From: Candidatus Microgenomates bacterium
GTDB taxonomy: Bacteria > Patescibacteria > JACPGU01
Reading direction: 5' to 3'
Length of the DNA: 64,000 nt
Assembly: GCA_016188915.1 (NCBI GenBank)
Contig: JACPGU010000002.1
Coordinates: 1-64,000 of the forward strand
Made by a program: the position numbers and the translations under genes. Below the pieces are notes generated by a model, which ran no database searches, was not told where the DNA came from, and saw only the letters and a program-made list of their open reading frames with translations. Shown in pieces: positions 53,446-62,469 of this stretch (position 1 is its first letter; each line of letters opens with the position of its first letter).

Positions 53446-54861
53446 TTATTTCTTCGGAAACAGCGGTTCCGCTTTCACTATCTTTTCTTGTTTGAAAATA
53501 CTGAGAATTTTTTCTGATATCTCTGGAATGAAAGGCAATAGCTTACCGGCGATATCTTTGATCGCGACTAGACAAATGCCAATGATTTCCTCTAATTTTT
53601 CTTTATCATCTTTGATCGCCCATGGCTCTTCTTTTGCGATGAAATTGTTACATGCTTCTATCTTCTTTGCGACCACTTCCAGCGCTTTGTCTAGTCGCAG
53701 TTCGGTAAAACATTTGTCGTACTCCTCCGAGATATTTTCCAAATCCTGATATTTTTCAGAAAACGCTATATTATTTTTTTCCGCCAGATTCGTCACGCGA
53801 CTGACAAGATTGCCGAGGCCATTAGCTAATTCATTATAACGAATATCAAATCTTTCCCATGTAAAATCGCCGTCTTCGGTAGTTGGGATTTCACGAAGGA
53901 GGAAATAACGCAGAGCATCCACGCCGTAGCGACCGAGCGCCTCATCAACATCAATGGTATTGCCCAAGGTTTTACTCATCTTTTTCCCACCGGAGATAAT
54001 ATGCCCGTGCACCAAAATACCTTTCGATGGTTCGATATCAGCTGACAGCAACATCGCCGGCCAATAAATAGCGTGAAATCTCGTGATGTCTTTGCCGATG
54101 ACATGCAGATCGGCCGGCCAATATTTCCTGAACTTTTCTTCATCGGAAAAAGCTCCGACTCCGGAAAGATAATTCGCGAGCGCGTCAAACCATACATACA
54201 TTACTTGCGTCGAATCATCCGGCACCTCTATCCCCCAGGTCAGCTTTTCCTTTGGTCGAGAGACGGAAAAGTCCTCTAGTTCGTTCAAGATATTCAAAAC
54301 TTCTTTTTTGCGATGCTCCGGATAGATTTTGAGATTCCCATTCGTAATCAATTCGCGTATTTTGTCTTTGTAGTTCGCGAGCTTGAAGAACCAATTTTCT
54401 TCCTCCACCGCATCGGGCGCTCTATCGTGATCCGGACATTTACCACTAACCAAATCGCTTTCTTTTTTGAAGCTCTCGCATTCGGTGCAGTAAAGTCCTT
54501 GATATTTTTTCAAATACAAATCGCCTTTGCTCTTGCATCTCTCCCATATTTTTTTCACCACTTCAATATGGTCAGGATCGGTCGTGCGAATGAAACGATC
54601 AAAAGAAAGGTTGAATCTTTCTTTCATAGCGACAAATTCCTTCACATTCCGGTCAACCAGCTCTTGCGGAGTGATGCCTTCTTTTTCCGCCATCTGTTGC
54701 ATCTTAAAGCCGTGCTCATCAGAACCAGTCAAAAAAAATACTTCCTCGCCTTTTTCGCGATGATAGCGCGCAATGGTATCGGCCACAATCTTTTCAAAAA
54801 CATGCCCGATATGCGGTCGCCCGTTAAGATAGTCAATGGCAGTAGTGATGTAGAATTTCAT
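53446..54861 (-). CDS. metG: Methionyl-tRNA synthetase
   Basis: This 471-residue class I synthetase has PHIGH (16-20) and GKKMSKTLGN (about 292-301). A reduced zinc knuckle (CTEC...GKCPDHD) is present. The C-terminal anticodon domain includes NNFIAKEEPWAIKDD. No C-terminal tRNA-binding EMAP domain is attached. Confidence 0.96.
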   Translation of the reverse strand: MKFYITTAIDYLNGRPHIGHVFEKIVADTIARYHREKGEEVFFLTGSDEHGFKMQQMAEKEGITPQELVDRNVKEFVAMKERFNLSFDRFIRTTDPDHIEVVKKIWERCKSKGDLYLKKYQGLYCTECESFKKESDLVSGKCPDHDRAPDAVEEENWFFKLANYKDKIRELITNGNLKIYPEHRKKEVLNILNELEDFSVSRPKEKLTWGIEVPDDSTQVMYVWFDALANYLSGVGAFSDEEKFRKYWPADLHVIGKDITRFHAIYWPAMLLSADIEPSKGILVHGHIISGGKKMSKTLGNTIDVDEALGRYGVDALRYFLLREIPTTEDGDFTWERFDIRYNELANGLGNLVSRVTNLAEKNNIAFSEKYQDLENISEEYDKCFTELRLDKALEVVAKKIEACNNFIAKEEPWAIKDDKEKLEEIIGICLVAIKDIAGKLLPFIPEISEKILSIFKQEKIVKAEPLFPKK

Positions 54862-54931
54862 TTTTGTAACACTTAAAATTTATACAAAAAAAACAAAAAT
54901 GCCCCGAGTACCCCCGAGAGGGAAACTATAT

Positions 54932-55112
54932 TAGGACTTACGCACTTGACCTTATCATCTAGTCACCGTACACCGTCAGGTAATTTCTAATGGTTGTTGC
55001 GTATTTTGATGTCCGACGTCCCTGCCCGCATTGCTATGCAAAGCGTTGCAGGCGGGTGGGCATCCTTTGACGTCGGACATCTTTGCGAAAAAGGCCAGAT
55101 GCGTAAGTCCTA
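54932..55112. mobile_element. 181-bp MITE with TAGGACTTACGCA ends
   Basis: Perfect 13-bp terminal inverted repeats TAGGACTTACGCA and TGCGTAAGTCCTA bound a sequence with a large internal hairpin (GATGTCCGACGTC/GACGTCGGACATC and GCCCGC/GCGGG). There is no ORF. TAT-rich sequence on both sides may be the target duplication. A full-length parent transposon is not in the window. Confidence 0.8.
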
Positions 55113-55171
55113 TATATATTAGTATAAATGAAAAAACACTCCAAAACAAGTAGCGACAGAGCAAAAGAAAG

Positions 55172-55200
55172 AACCCGCGATTTTACTCGCGGGCTTTTGT
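55172..55200. terminator. Terminator downstream of the porin-like gene
   Basis: The stem CCCGCGA/TCGCGGG is followed by CTTTTGTTT on plus and by T-rich sequence on minus. Confidence 0.65.
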
Positions 55201-55221
55201 TTGTGCTGCCATCCGGAAAAA

Positions 55222-56055
55222 CTAGAATGCGACGACCACGCTTGCTAGCAAACGATTATTCATTGGACTCGCTTCGTAGTCCAAAATCGCGAAGCTTTCC
55301 TCCTCTTTGAATCGTAGCCCAATAGTATTGATCGTGCTGATATGTTGGGTAAAGTCGGTTTGAAAATGGAGACTAAATCTTTTTCCGAAAGATTTCTCAG
55401 TAAAAACATAGCCACCACTTTTCTTCTTCCCATTGTCGCTTCGCAGATAGAAAGCTCCCCGTGTTATAATTCCGAGATTTGCATCCTGCCTTTCTCCGCT
55501 CACAAGGATTTGCGAATTGTGGTTATCATCGTAGCGGAGAATGGTGCTAACAGACTTCCCGGGGTCTTCCCTTGCCAGTCTCAAACTGACTTGAGAATAT
55601 CCGAGATTATCCTGAATTGCTGTTCCGTTCGGAGATCCGCTGACCTCCAGTATGGCCGAAGAATCAGCAGAAAGTTTTTCCGTCACCTGGAGTCCGTTAC
55701 CGTAGAATCCGCCAGAAATTCTTGGCCATGAGACTGTGTAAAGATTCTGCGGTGCGGGCAGGCTGTAGCCCTCCAGCAACGGGATCCGTCCGATGGTGAT
55801 TCTTCCACGTGACACAAACGCGAGCTTCAACCAGTCTTCACTGTCGAGATTGTATCGATTCGGCTCGATGCGGACGAAGTAATAAGTGCCCGTTGCTGTC
55901 AGTACGAATAAGTTGAACCGCATCTGCGAGATGCTGGTTTTGCCAGAACCTCCAAGATAATCAGTCCGAACAACTCCCGATAAAGTCGTCTGGGCTGTTG
56001 CTCTCATTGTCGTGTTCAAAACGATAAGCACCGATAGAAAAACGATTTTCTTCAT
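55222..56055 (-). CDS. Porin-like beta-barrel protein candidate
   Basis: This 277-residue protein has a signal peptide (MKKIVFLSVLIVLNTTMRATAQ) and a mature part made of alternating polar/hydrophobic strands (TYYFVRIEPNRY, RFSLHFQTDFTQHI, INTIGLRFKEEESFAILDYEA). It ends LLASVVVAF, with C-terminal phenylalanine and hydrophobic residues at alternating positions, like outer-membrane barrels. I do not recognise a named family. It follows an 85-residue gene with a 4-bp overlap. Its codon use is more GC-rich than that of neighbours. Confidence 0.65.
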   Translation of the reverse strand: MKKIVFLSVLIVLNTTMRATAQTTLSGVVRTDYLGGSGKTSISQMRFNLFVLTATGTYYFVRIEPNRYNLDSEDWLKLAFVSRGRITIGRIPLLEGYSLPAPQNLYTVSWPRISGGFYGNGLQVTEKLSADSSAILEVSGSPNGTAIQDNLGYSQVSLRLAREDPGKSVSTILRYDDNHNSQILVSGERQDANLGIITRGAFYLRSDNGKKKSGGYVFTEKSFGKRFSLHFQTDFTQHISTINTIGLRFKEEESFAILDYEASPMNNRLLASVVVAF

Positions 56056-56309
56056 GTCTTTCCTTCCCCTCCCTTCATTGACTCCTTAATCTCTCTTTGA
56101 ATCTCTTTCTTTTCTTCTTTACTTAATCCCAGCACTTCCTCCATAGTGCTTAATCTTGCATCAGTTCTAACTAGGCGCCCATGGTCGTCTCCTCCGTAGG
56201 TCATAAAATCACTATGGCCATACTTTTGCTTCATTGCTTCGGACATCTCAAAATACTCTCTTAGGAGATTTTTGTATTTTAGAAGTCCTTCCTCTATCGA
56301 GCTAATCAT
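56052..56309 (-). CDS. Small helical protein of unknown function
   Basis: This 85-residue protein is charged and helical. It contains YGGDDHGRLVRTDARLSTMEEVLGLSKEEKKEIQREIKESM. A good ribosome site (GGAAGGGAGAG) precedes the ATG. It overlaps the porin-like gene by four bases (ATGA), and a TTGACA promoter lies upstream. Confidence 0.65.
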   Translation of the reverse strand: MISSIEEGLLKYKNLLREYFEMSEAMKQKYGHSDFMTYGGDDHGRLVRTDARLSTMEEVLGLSKEEKKEIQREIKESMKGGEGKT

Positions 56310-56332
56310 CGGTATCTCTCCCTTCCTAGGAT

Positions 56333-56434
56333 TTACTTCCGTACGGTGATGAAAACAACAGATCCCACCCTATCGTGGACGATAAAGCTGAATCCAATCT
56401 CCTTAAGCACTGCGACAACCTCGCCCTCCTTCAT
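56333..56434 (-). CDS. Possible 33-residue small protein
   Basis: The frame reads MKEGEVVAVLKEIGFSFIVHDRVGSVVFITVRK and stops 23 bases before the next gene in the operon. It lies behind the promoter at 56505-56533. The amphipathic, low-bias sequence looks like protein, but length alone cannot prove it. Confidence 0.35.
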   Translation of the reverse strand: MKEGEVVAVLKEIGFSFIVHDRVGSVVFITVRK

Positions 56435-56504
56435 GCTCTATCGCGAAACACAGCATTGGTTTTTATTTCTCAATTTTCCAGGTACGCTTTGCGTAGCTAT
56501 GGCC

Positions 56505-56533
56505 ATATTAACACACTTTTCAGAACCTGTCAA
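56505..56533 (-). promoter_or_regulatory. Promoter of the porin-like operon
   Basis: TTGACA (56533-56528) and TAATAT (56510-56505) are 17 bp apart on the minus strand. Confidence 0.7.
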
Positions 56534-56647
56534 CTATTTCCGACGACAACTTTCCGTTATCCCAAAAACATACTATTCCCAACCACCTGTTGTATGAAAA
56601 TATTTATATTTGTGCTATATTAAAAATAAGAGAAGTCATATCTTTAT

Positions 56648-57394
56648 ATGTCGCAAAAGGATATCTTGTCAAAATTAGAACAGCTCCACCTTTCCCCCAA
56701 TGAGGCCGAGGCCTACCTAGCGCTTCTAGAAATCGGGCAAACATCAGCGGGGGCTATTATCAAAAAAACAAAGCTACACCGTAGCGTTGTTTATGAGACA
56801 TTAGAGAAGCTAATAGACAAGAAATTAGTTTTTAAATTGACGAAAAAAAAGATTGCCTATTTTCAGACCACCGCTCCAACCAAGATTTTGGATCACGCCA
56901 AATCACAGCAGAGAATTGCCGAGAAGCTCCTACCGCAATTAAAAAAAATGGCCAAAGAGGGGCTACCCGAAATCAATGTTTATGAAGGAGTGGAGGCCTA
57001 TCGTCAATTCTGGATAGACGCCTATAGTAATCTACCGATTGGCACCGTAGATTATGTTGCGGGATCAATAAGCAAAAAGTGGATTGACTATATGGGAGGC
57101 GATCAAGAAATCATCAATAGGATACGAACCAAAAGAAAGATCAAGTGGGTGGCGATTTGTTTCGAAAAAAATCCCGTAGAGGTAGCGCTGATGCGATCAT
57201 GCCCAGCTCTCAATGAGTACCGGCTCATCAAAAAAAATGTAGGAAAATATGGAAATTTCAATATCTTTGGCGATCATACCCTGATACTGCATTCTGCTGT
57301 TGAGCCAATGATTATTAAGATAAAAAACAAAACATTGGTAAAAGTTTTTGAAAATATCTTTAGTATATTGTGGGAAATTGGGAAAAAGTTCTAG
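56648..57394 (+). CDS. TrmB-family transcriptional regulator
   Basis: This 248-residue protein has an N-terminal winged helix (LEQLHLSPNEAEAYLALLEIGQTSAGAIIKKTKLHRSVVYETLEKLIDKKLV) and a PLD-like ligand domain. TrmB regulators control sugar uptake and metabolism in archaea and some bacteria. It is divergent from the porin-like operon and may regulate it. Confidence 0.88.
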   Translation: MSQKDILSKLEQLHLSPNEAEAYLALLEIGQTSAGAIIKKTKLHRSVVYETLEKLIDKKLVFKLTKKKIAYFQTTAPTKILDHAKSQQRIAEKLLPQLKKMAKEGLPEINVYEGVEAYRQFWIDAYSNLPIGTVDYVAGSISKKWIDYMGGDQEIINRIRTKRKIKWVAICFEKNPVEVALMRSCPALNEYRLIKKNVGKYGNFNIFGDHTLILHSAVEPMIIKIKNKTLVKVFENIFSILWEIGKKF

Positions 57395-57511
57395 AACCCC
57401 TTCATTATTTCTAAGTATTACCATTCGCGACCACCTCCCTAATCATAATACGAGAGAGATATTTCGGAAATTGTGGGAGAAGACCAAAGAATAATATGCA
57501 TCAAATTTTTA

Positions 57512-57552
57512 AGGAGAGACCTTAAGAATTTTCCCAAGGTCTCGCCTTGGTA
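57512..57552. repeat. Palindrome AAGGAGAGACCTT/AAGGTCTCGCCTT
   Basis: This inverted repeat lies between the convergent TrmB and rsmI genes. It is related to the palindrome inside rsmI and could act as a terminator. Confidence 0.55.
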
Positions 57553-57583
57553 AATTATTCCCGTTTTATAGTTTCTTAATTTC

Positions 57584-58297
57584 TTACTTTCTTAATTTCT
57601 TATTAATCGCCACCACAAACTCGCCTTTCTGCTTCTTTTTGCCAAAATACTCTGAAAGCTCCGAGAGCGTACCTCTTTTGATCTCTTCAAATATTTTGGT
57701 TAGTTCTCTACCCACCACTGCTTCGCGATCGCCTAGAAAATTCTCTAGCTCTTTCAATGTTTTGACGATGCGATGAGGCGACTCAAAAAAAATGATTGTT
57801 CGATTTTCTTTTTTCAAAGATTGCAACAAGGTTTGTCTGCCTTTTTTCTTGGGCAAAAATCCGAGAAAGAGGAATTGGTCGGTCGGAAAACCGCAGACAG
57901 AAAGGATAGAGGTGAGAGATGAGGCACCTGGGATAGGCACGATGTTAGTCCCGAGGAGAGACCTCGGGGAATCCCCCGAGGTCTCTCCTCGGGAAGATTC
58001 TGTGTAGATTTTCTCGATTAAGCGATTCCCCGGATCGGCTATCCCCGGTGTTCCCGCGTCGGTCACGAGCGCGAGATTTTTCCCATTTTGCAAAAGCTTT
58101 AAGATCTCTTCTTCGCGCGAGTTTTTGGAATGTTCGTGATAGGAGATGAGCGGGATCTTGATATTGTATTTGTCCAAAAGTTTTTTTGTCACTCTGGTAT
58201 CTTCCGCCAAAACAAAATCCACGCTTTTCAATACCTCCAAAGCGCGTAGTGTGACATCGCCTAAATTGCCAATGGGAGTGCCTACTATATAGAGCAT
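57584..58297 (-). CDS. rsmI: 16S rRNA (cytidine1402-2'-O)-methyltransferase
   Basis: This 237-residue tetrapyrrole-methylase-fold enzyme has LYIVGTPIGNLGDVTLRALEVL, LALVTDAGTPGIADPG and PIPGASSLTSILSVCGFPTDQFLFLGFLP. Between DPGNRLIEKIY and IVPIPG the protein carries SSRGETSGDSPRSLLGTN, encoded by a 44-bp palindrome in frame, where the family normally has only a few residues. Confidence 0.94.
   Translation of the reverse strand: MLYIVGTPIGNLGDVTLRALEVLKSVDFVLAEDTRVTKKLLDKYNIKIPLISYHEHSKNSREEEILKLLQNGKNLALVTDAGTPGIADPGNRLIEKIYTESSRGETSGDSPRSLLGTNIVPIPGASSLTSILSVCGFPTDQFLFLGFLPKKKGRQTLLQSLKKENRTIIFFESPHRIVKTLKELENFLGDREAVVGRELTKIFEEIKRGTLSELSEYFGKKKQKGEFVVAINKKLRK
57950..57993. repeat. 44-bp palindrome in frame inside rsmI
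   Basis: CCCGAGGAGAGACCTCGGGG and its near-exact complement read as SSRGETSGDSPRSLLG on the minus strand. Confidence 0.85.
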
Positions 58298-58370
58298 AAG
58301 AAATTAAGAAATTAAGAAATTAACAGCTCAAGAGTTTTTCTGGTTTTTTATTTTTTATTTTCTTATCCCA

Positions 58371-59654
58371 CTATCTCATCACAAACATCAACACCGCCGC
58401 CACCAGCATGACAAAGAAAGTTAGCCAGCCGAGGGAGCGAAGGAGGAGCCCGCTCTGGTATTTACCCATCACTTTTTTGTTTCCGGTAATTACCGTGATC
58501 AGCAGAATGAGAGGCACCGCCACGATACCATTAATGATAGCGGCGTAGATTAGAGCCTGTATAGGATTTACACCCAAGATATTCAAAAATAATCCGACCA
58601 AGGTAGAAACAATAATAACTCCATAGAACCCTTTCGCATCTTGAAATTTCTTTGACAGACCCTGTCTCCAACCGAATGTTTCAGACACCGCGTATCCCGC
58701 CGAACCGGCCAAGACCGGTATGCCAAGTAACCCCGCGCCGATGATGCCGATGGCAAAAAGTAAATACGCGCCATCTCCGGCCAAAGGTCGCAACGCTTCC
58801 GCCGCTTCTCTGGCGGAAGTTATCTCATGGATGCCGGCGGTAAAAAGTGTGGAAGCGGCAGTGATAACAATAAAGAAAGTGATGGCTTGCGAGAAAATCA
58901 TCCCAACAGCGGTGTCGGCATTGACTCGGGAGAAATCTGCCTTTGATACTTTGGGGGCATTCGCCCCTATTTCAGCTAATTTCCCTTCCGCTACCTCTTC
59001 CTCCGCTTCTTCCGATGTCTGCCAGAAAAAAAGATAGGGAGAAATGGTCGTACCGAGGAAAGCAACGACCATCATAATATAGGCGCTATTCCACTCAAAG
59101 CGCGGGATGAAAAGAGAGCGAAAAATATTCGACCAGTCCTGCGGGATGATAAAAGCCACCAAGACATAGGAGAGAAAAATTACCGTCAGCCATTTCAATA
59201 TCTGCACATATTTTTTGTATTTTACAAAAACCTCCAGCAAAATAATAACCAGCGCCACGATAATAGACCAGACCAAGATATTTCCAGCAAAAAGCATCTG
59301 CAGGACCGCTCCGATAGCCGAGATGTCCGCGCCAATATTGATAGTATTGGCGATGATCAGAAGCGCCACCACGAAATAAAGTAGATACTTGGAATAATGT
59401 TTCTTTATCACTCCTGCCAATCCCATGCCGGTTACCAGTCCCAACCGTCCACACATTTCCTGCACCGCAATCATTAGCGGTAGCTGAAAAAGCGCCATCC
59501 ATAATTGCCCCAGACCAAATCTGGCCCCCGCCATAGAGTAGGTCACAATCCCTGATGGATCATCGTCAGAAAACCCGGTGATAACGCCTGGACCGATGGA
59601 TCGCCCCACGCGACTCCAAAAGCCACTTTTATTTCTTTGCTCTGATTTTTTCAT
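58371..59654 (-). CDS. Nramp-related divalent metal transporter
   Basis: This 427-residue protein has 11 membrane helices in the LeuT-like order. GPGVITGFSDDDPSGIVTYSMAGARFGLGQLW replaces the canonical Nramp DPGN motif with DDPSG. Helix 6 lacks the usual MPHN, having VLAGSAGYAVSE in its region. It is therefore an Nramp homologue with altered metal ligands, as in magnesium- or aluminium-type relatives. The substrate is uncertain. It overlaps rsmA by 26 bp. Confidence 0.85.
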   Translation of the reverse strand: MKKSEQRNKSGFWSRVGRSIGPGVITGFSDDDPSGIVTYSMAGARFGLGQLWMALFQLPLMIAVQEMCGRLGLVTGMGLAGVIKKHYSKYLLYFVVALLIIANTINIGADISAIGAVLQMLFAGNILVWSIIVALVIILLEVFVKYKKYVQILKWLTVIFLSYVLVAFIIPQDWSNIFRSLFIPRFEWNSAYIMMVVAFLGTTISPYLFFWQTSEEAEEEVAEGKLAEIGANAPKVSKADFSRVNADTAVGMIFSQAITFFIVITAASTLFTAGIHEITSAREAAEALRPLAGDGAYLLFAIGIIGAGLLGIPVLAGSAGYAVSETFGWRQGLSKKFQDAKGFYGVIIVSTLVGLFLNILGVNPIQALIYAAIINGIVAVPLILLITVITGNKKVMGKYQSGLLLRSLGWLTFFVMLVAAVLMFVMR

Positions 59655-60414
59655 AGATATTTTCCCAATTTTCTAAATTTAATTCTTGTGACCGAATTTT
59701 TTCATCCATCCCCATCTTCCCCAGTATAACAAAGATTTTGTCTTTTGTAAGATTTTCGTATCCCGTCAGATTGTTCGCCAACGTTTTCCGCTTTGAAGAA
59801 AACCCTTGCTTGATTAAATTAAAGAAAGTGGTTTGGTCTTTAATTTCATAATTTCTTAATTTCTTAATTTCTAATTTTATTACTGCCGAGTCCACCTTCG
59901 GCGCGGGATGAAACGACTTTTTACTCACAAAAAATTTGATTTCAGCGACGGCAAACATCTGTACCGAAAGGGCGAGCAGATTCATCTGGGGTGGCTGGGC
60001 GCACATCCTCTCCGCTACTTCTTTCTGCACCATAAATGTCATTTCCGATGGCTTATTCTCCATTCCCGAAATAGTCCGCAGGAGAAACGAGGTAAGATAG
60101 TATGGGATATTAGAAATAATTTTGTAATTTTGTAATTTTGTAATTTTTAAATATTGAAGGATGTCCCCGTTCACCAGTTCAAGATTTTCCACCTTAGAAA
60201 ATTTCCTTTGCAGATATTCAAAAAGTTTCTCGTCCTTCTCCACCGCGATCACTTTTTTCGCTTTTTGGCACAAGGCGTAGGTCAGCGATCCTTGCCCCGG
60301 ACCTATTTCCAAAACAATATCGGACGGCTCTATTTCCGCCACTTCAATTATCCGGCGTAAAACTCCTCCATCCGCCAAAAAATTCTGTCCCAGTTTTGCT
60401 CTGTGAGATTTCAT
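59629..60414 (-). CDS. rsmA: 16S rRNA dimethyladenosine transferase
   Basis: This 261-residue enzyme dimethylates A1518/A1519. It has LGQNFLADGGVLRRIIEVA, VLEIGPGQGSLTYAL and ISNIPYYLTS (catalytic NIPY). Two lysine/asparagine-rich stretches (LKITKLQNYK and KLEIKKLRNYEIK) are coded by AATTTTGTAATTTTG-type runs like those in intergenic DNA. Confidence 0.95.
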   Translation of the reverse strand: MKSHRAKLGQNFLADGGVLRRIIEVAEIEPSDIVLEIGPGQGSLTYALCQKAKKVIAVEKDEKLFEYLQRKFSKVENLELVNGDILQYLKITKLQNYKIISNIPYYLTSFLLRTISGMENKPSEMTFMVQKEVAERMCAQPPQMNLLALSVQMFAVAEIKFFVSKKSFHPAPKVDSAVIKLEIKKLRNYEIKDQTTFFNLIKQGFSSKRKTLANNLTGYENLTKDKIFVILGKMGMDEKIRSQELNLENWENIYEKIRAKK

Positions 60415-60459
60415 GCTGGCCGTATACTATTTAATTTTTCTAAAAGCTATGCCCTATCC

Positions 60460-60506
60460 GAGGTCGCACCTCCGTCTTCGCTTCGCTACGACCGAGGAAC
60501 GACCTC
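60460..60506. repeat. Palindromic repeat (GAGGTCG family), intergenic
   Basis: GAGGTCGCACCTCC and GGAACGACCTC close a 47-bp palindromic unit between uvrD and rsmA. Confidence 0.7.
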
Positions 60507-60564
60507 TTTTTGGATATCTTTAGTGAATCCTAGTTGTTTCTTAATTTCTTAATTTCTTAATTTT

Positions 60565-62469
60565 TTATTTTCTGTGCTCTACTGCGTCTTCTGGCAGCTC
60601 AGAAAGAAATCGTGACGGCAGATTGTTTTGAAAACCTCCATAAAGCAGACGGGTGCGAGCATAAAGTAAAAAAAGTTTTTTGCGCGCTCTGGTGATACCC
60701 ACATAGCAAAGTCGGCGCTCTTCCTCTATCTCGTGATCTTCATTCATCGCTTGTCCAGAGGGGAAGATACTCTCTTCCATTCCAACAATAAAAACATAAT
60801 CAAATTCTAATCCTTTGGCTGAATGCAAGGTCAGCAAAGACACCGCGTCTTTTTGGAAATCAGCGTTGTCTAGATTGGTGATGAGCGCAATGTCTTGCAG
60901 GAAAGCGGTGAGCGACTCCATCGGCCCGAGATTATCAAATCTTTGTGCCACGGAAAGCAATTCCCGAATATTCTCCCACCTGCCGTCCCCTTCTTTCGTT
61001 CCGTCCAAAATCATTTCTTTATATCCAGACATTATCGCAACTGCGGTAATGAGTTCCGAAACATTGGTCTCCGCCGCTACATTGCATATTCTTTCGTAAA
61101 GATTTTTAAAATTGCCGAGAGATTTTTTACTGCGAGTATCTAGTGGACCCAAGAAATCATCGGTCAGGTCATGAAGATTGGTAAGTTTTTTGAGATGAGC
61201 AAAAGCTGTTTCACCAATGCCTCTGGCTGGCTTATTGATAATCCTTGAGAGCGACACGAAATCCGATGGATTTTGGATGATACGCAGATAGGCGATAATG
61301 TCTTTGACTTCCATTCTTTCGTAAAAACTAGTCCCTCCTACAATACGATATGGGACAGAGGAATTAAGGAACGCTTCTTCCAGCGCACGACTCTGCGCAT
61401 GCGTCCGGTAAAAAACTACAAAATCGTTGAAAGATGCGTCGCTTTTTCTTCTGACATTTTTTATTTGATCACAGACAAAAATTCCTTCATCTCTTTCGTT
61501 GGTCGCTTCAAAAATACCAATCGCTTCCCCCTCGTTGTTTTTCGTCCAAAGATCTTTGCTCTTTCGCTGACGATTGTTCTCTATCAGCTTCTGCGCGGCG
61601 AGCAATATCTTTTGCGTTGAGCGATAATTTTCTTCCAATTTGAAAATTTTGGTGTCCGGATAATCTTTTTCAAAGTTTAGGATATTACGAATATCCGCGC
61701 CCCTGAAATTATAAATAGATTGATCGGGATCGCCCACCACGCAGATATTGTTTTTTTCATTGACTAAAAGTTTGACGAGAAGATATTGCGCGCGGTTAGT
61801 ATCTTGATATTCATCTACTAATATATAGTGAAAAACTCTCTGATATTTAGCGCGAATTTCTGGAAAGTTCTGCAATATTTCTATCGTCTTGCCAATCAGG
61901 TCGTCAAAATCCAAAGCGTTACTAGCTCGCAATTTTTTCTGATACATCGCGTAGACTTCGGCTACTTTTTCGTCAAAAAAAGTATTGGCGTAATTTTGGG
62001 CAAAATCAATCGGCGAAATAAATTCATTTTTAATACCGGAAATTCTGGAAGCAAAGGCGCGCGGCTTGAACATTTTTTCGTCACTGCCCAATTCTCTCAA
62101 ACATTCCTTGATTAGATCCTGCTGATCAGAACTGTCATATATAGTAAAGGAACGATCGTAGCCGATGTGATGAATCTCGCGACGCAGGATCCTCACGCAA
62201 ATAGAGTGAAAAGTGCCGATCCACATCGCGCCGATAGGATTGCCCAACAATTTTTCCACTCTCTCCTTCATCTCCCCCGCCGCTTTGTTAGTGAAAGTAA
62301 CAGCCAAGATTGATTCTGACTTGATGCCTTGCGCGATAAGGTGGGCGATACGATAGGTAATCACTCTTGTTTTGCCCGATCCGGCGCCGGCCAAAATCAA
62401 AATAGGTCCGTCGATAGTCTCGACGGCTTTTTGTTGTTCTGGATTGAGACTGTCTTGTTTTATTTTCAT
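60565..62469 (-). CDS. uvrD: UvrD/PcrA-type DNA helicase
   Basis: This 634-residue SF1A helicase has LNPEQQKAVETIDGPILILAGAGSGKTRV (Walker A), VDEYQDTNRAQ, GDPDQSIYNFRGAD and LTLHSAKGLEFDYVFIVG. The C-terminal tail is short compared with E. coli UvrD (720). It works in repair and replication restart. Confidence 0.95.
   Translation of the reverse strand: MKIKQDSLNPEQQKAVETIDGPILILAGAGSGKTRVITYRIAHLIAQGIKSESILAVTFTNKAAGEMKERVEKLLGNPIGAMWIGTFHSICVRILRREIHHIGYDRSFTIYDSSDQQDLIKECLRELGSDEKMFKPRAFASRISGIKNEFISPIDFAQNYANTFFDEKVAEVYAMYQKKLRASNALDFDDLIGKTIEILQNFPEIRAKYQRVFHYILVDEYQDTNRAQYLLVKLLVNEKNNICVVGDPDQSIYNFRGADIRNILNFEKDYPDTKIFKLEENYRSTQKILLAAQKLIENNRQRKSKDLWTKNNEGEAIGIFEATNERDEGIFVCDQIKNVRRKSDASFNDFVVFYRTHAQSRALEEAFLNSSVPYRIVGGTSFYERMEVKDIIAYLRIIQNPSDFVSLSRIINKPARGIGETAFAHLKKLTNLHDLTDDFLGPLDTRSKKSLGNFKNLYERICNVAAETNVSELITAVAIMSGYKEMILDGTKEGDGRWENIRELLSVAQRFDNLGPMESLTAFLQDIALITNLDNADFQKDAVSLLTLHSAKGLEFDYVFIVGMEESIFPSGQAMNEDHEIEEERRLCYVGITRARKKLFLLYARTRLLYGGFQNNLPSRFLSELPEDAVEHRK

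Noticed and set aside
56346..56597. Plus-strand 83-residue ORF
   Set aside because: It runs antisense to a promoter and small ORF of the minus-strand operon and has no ribosome site or protein-like features.
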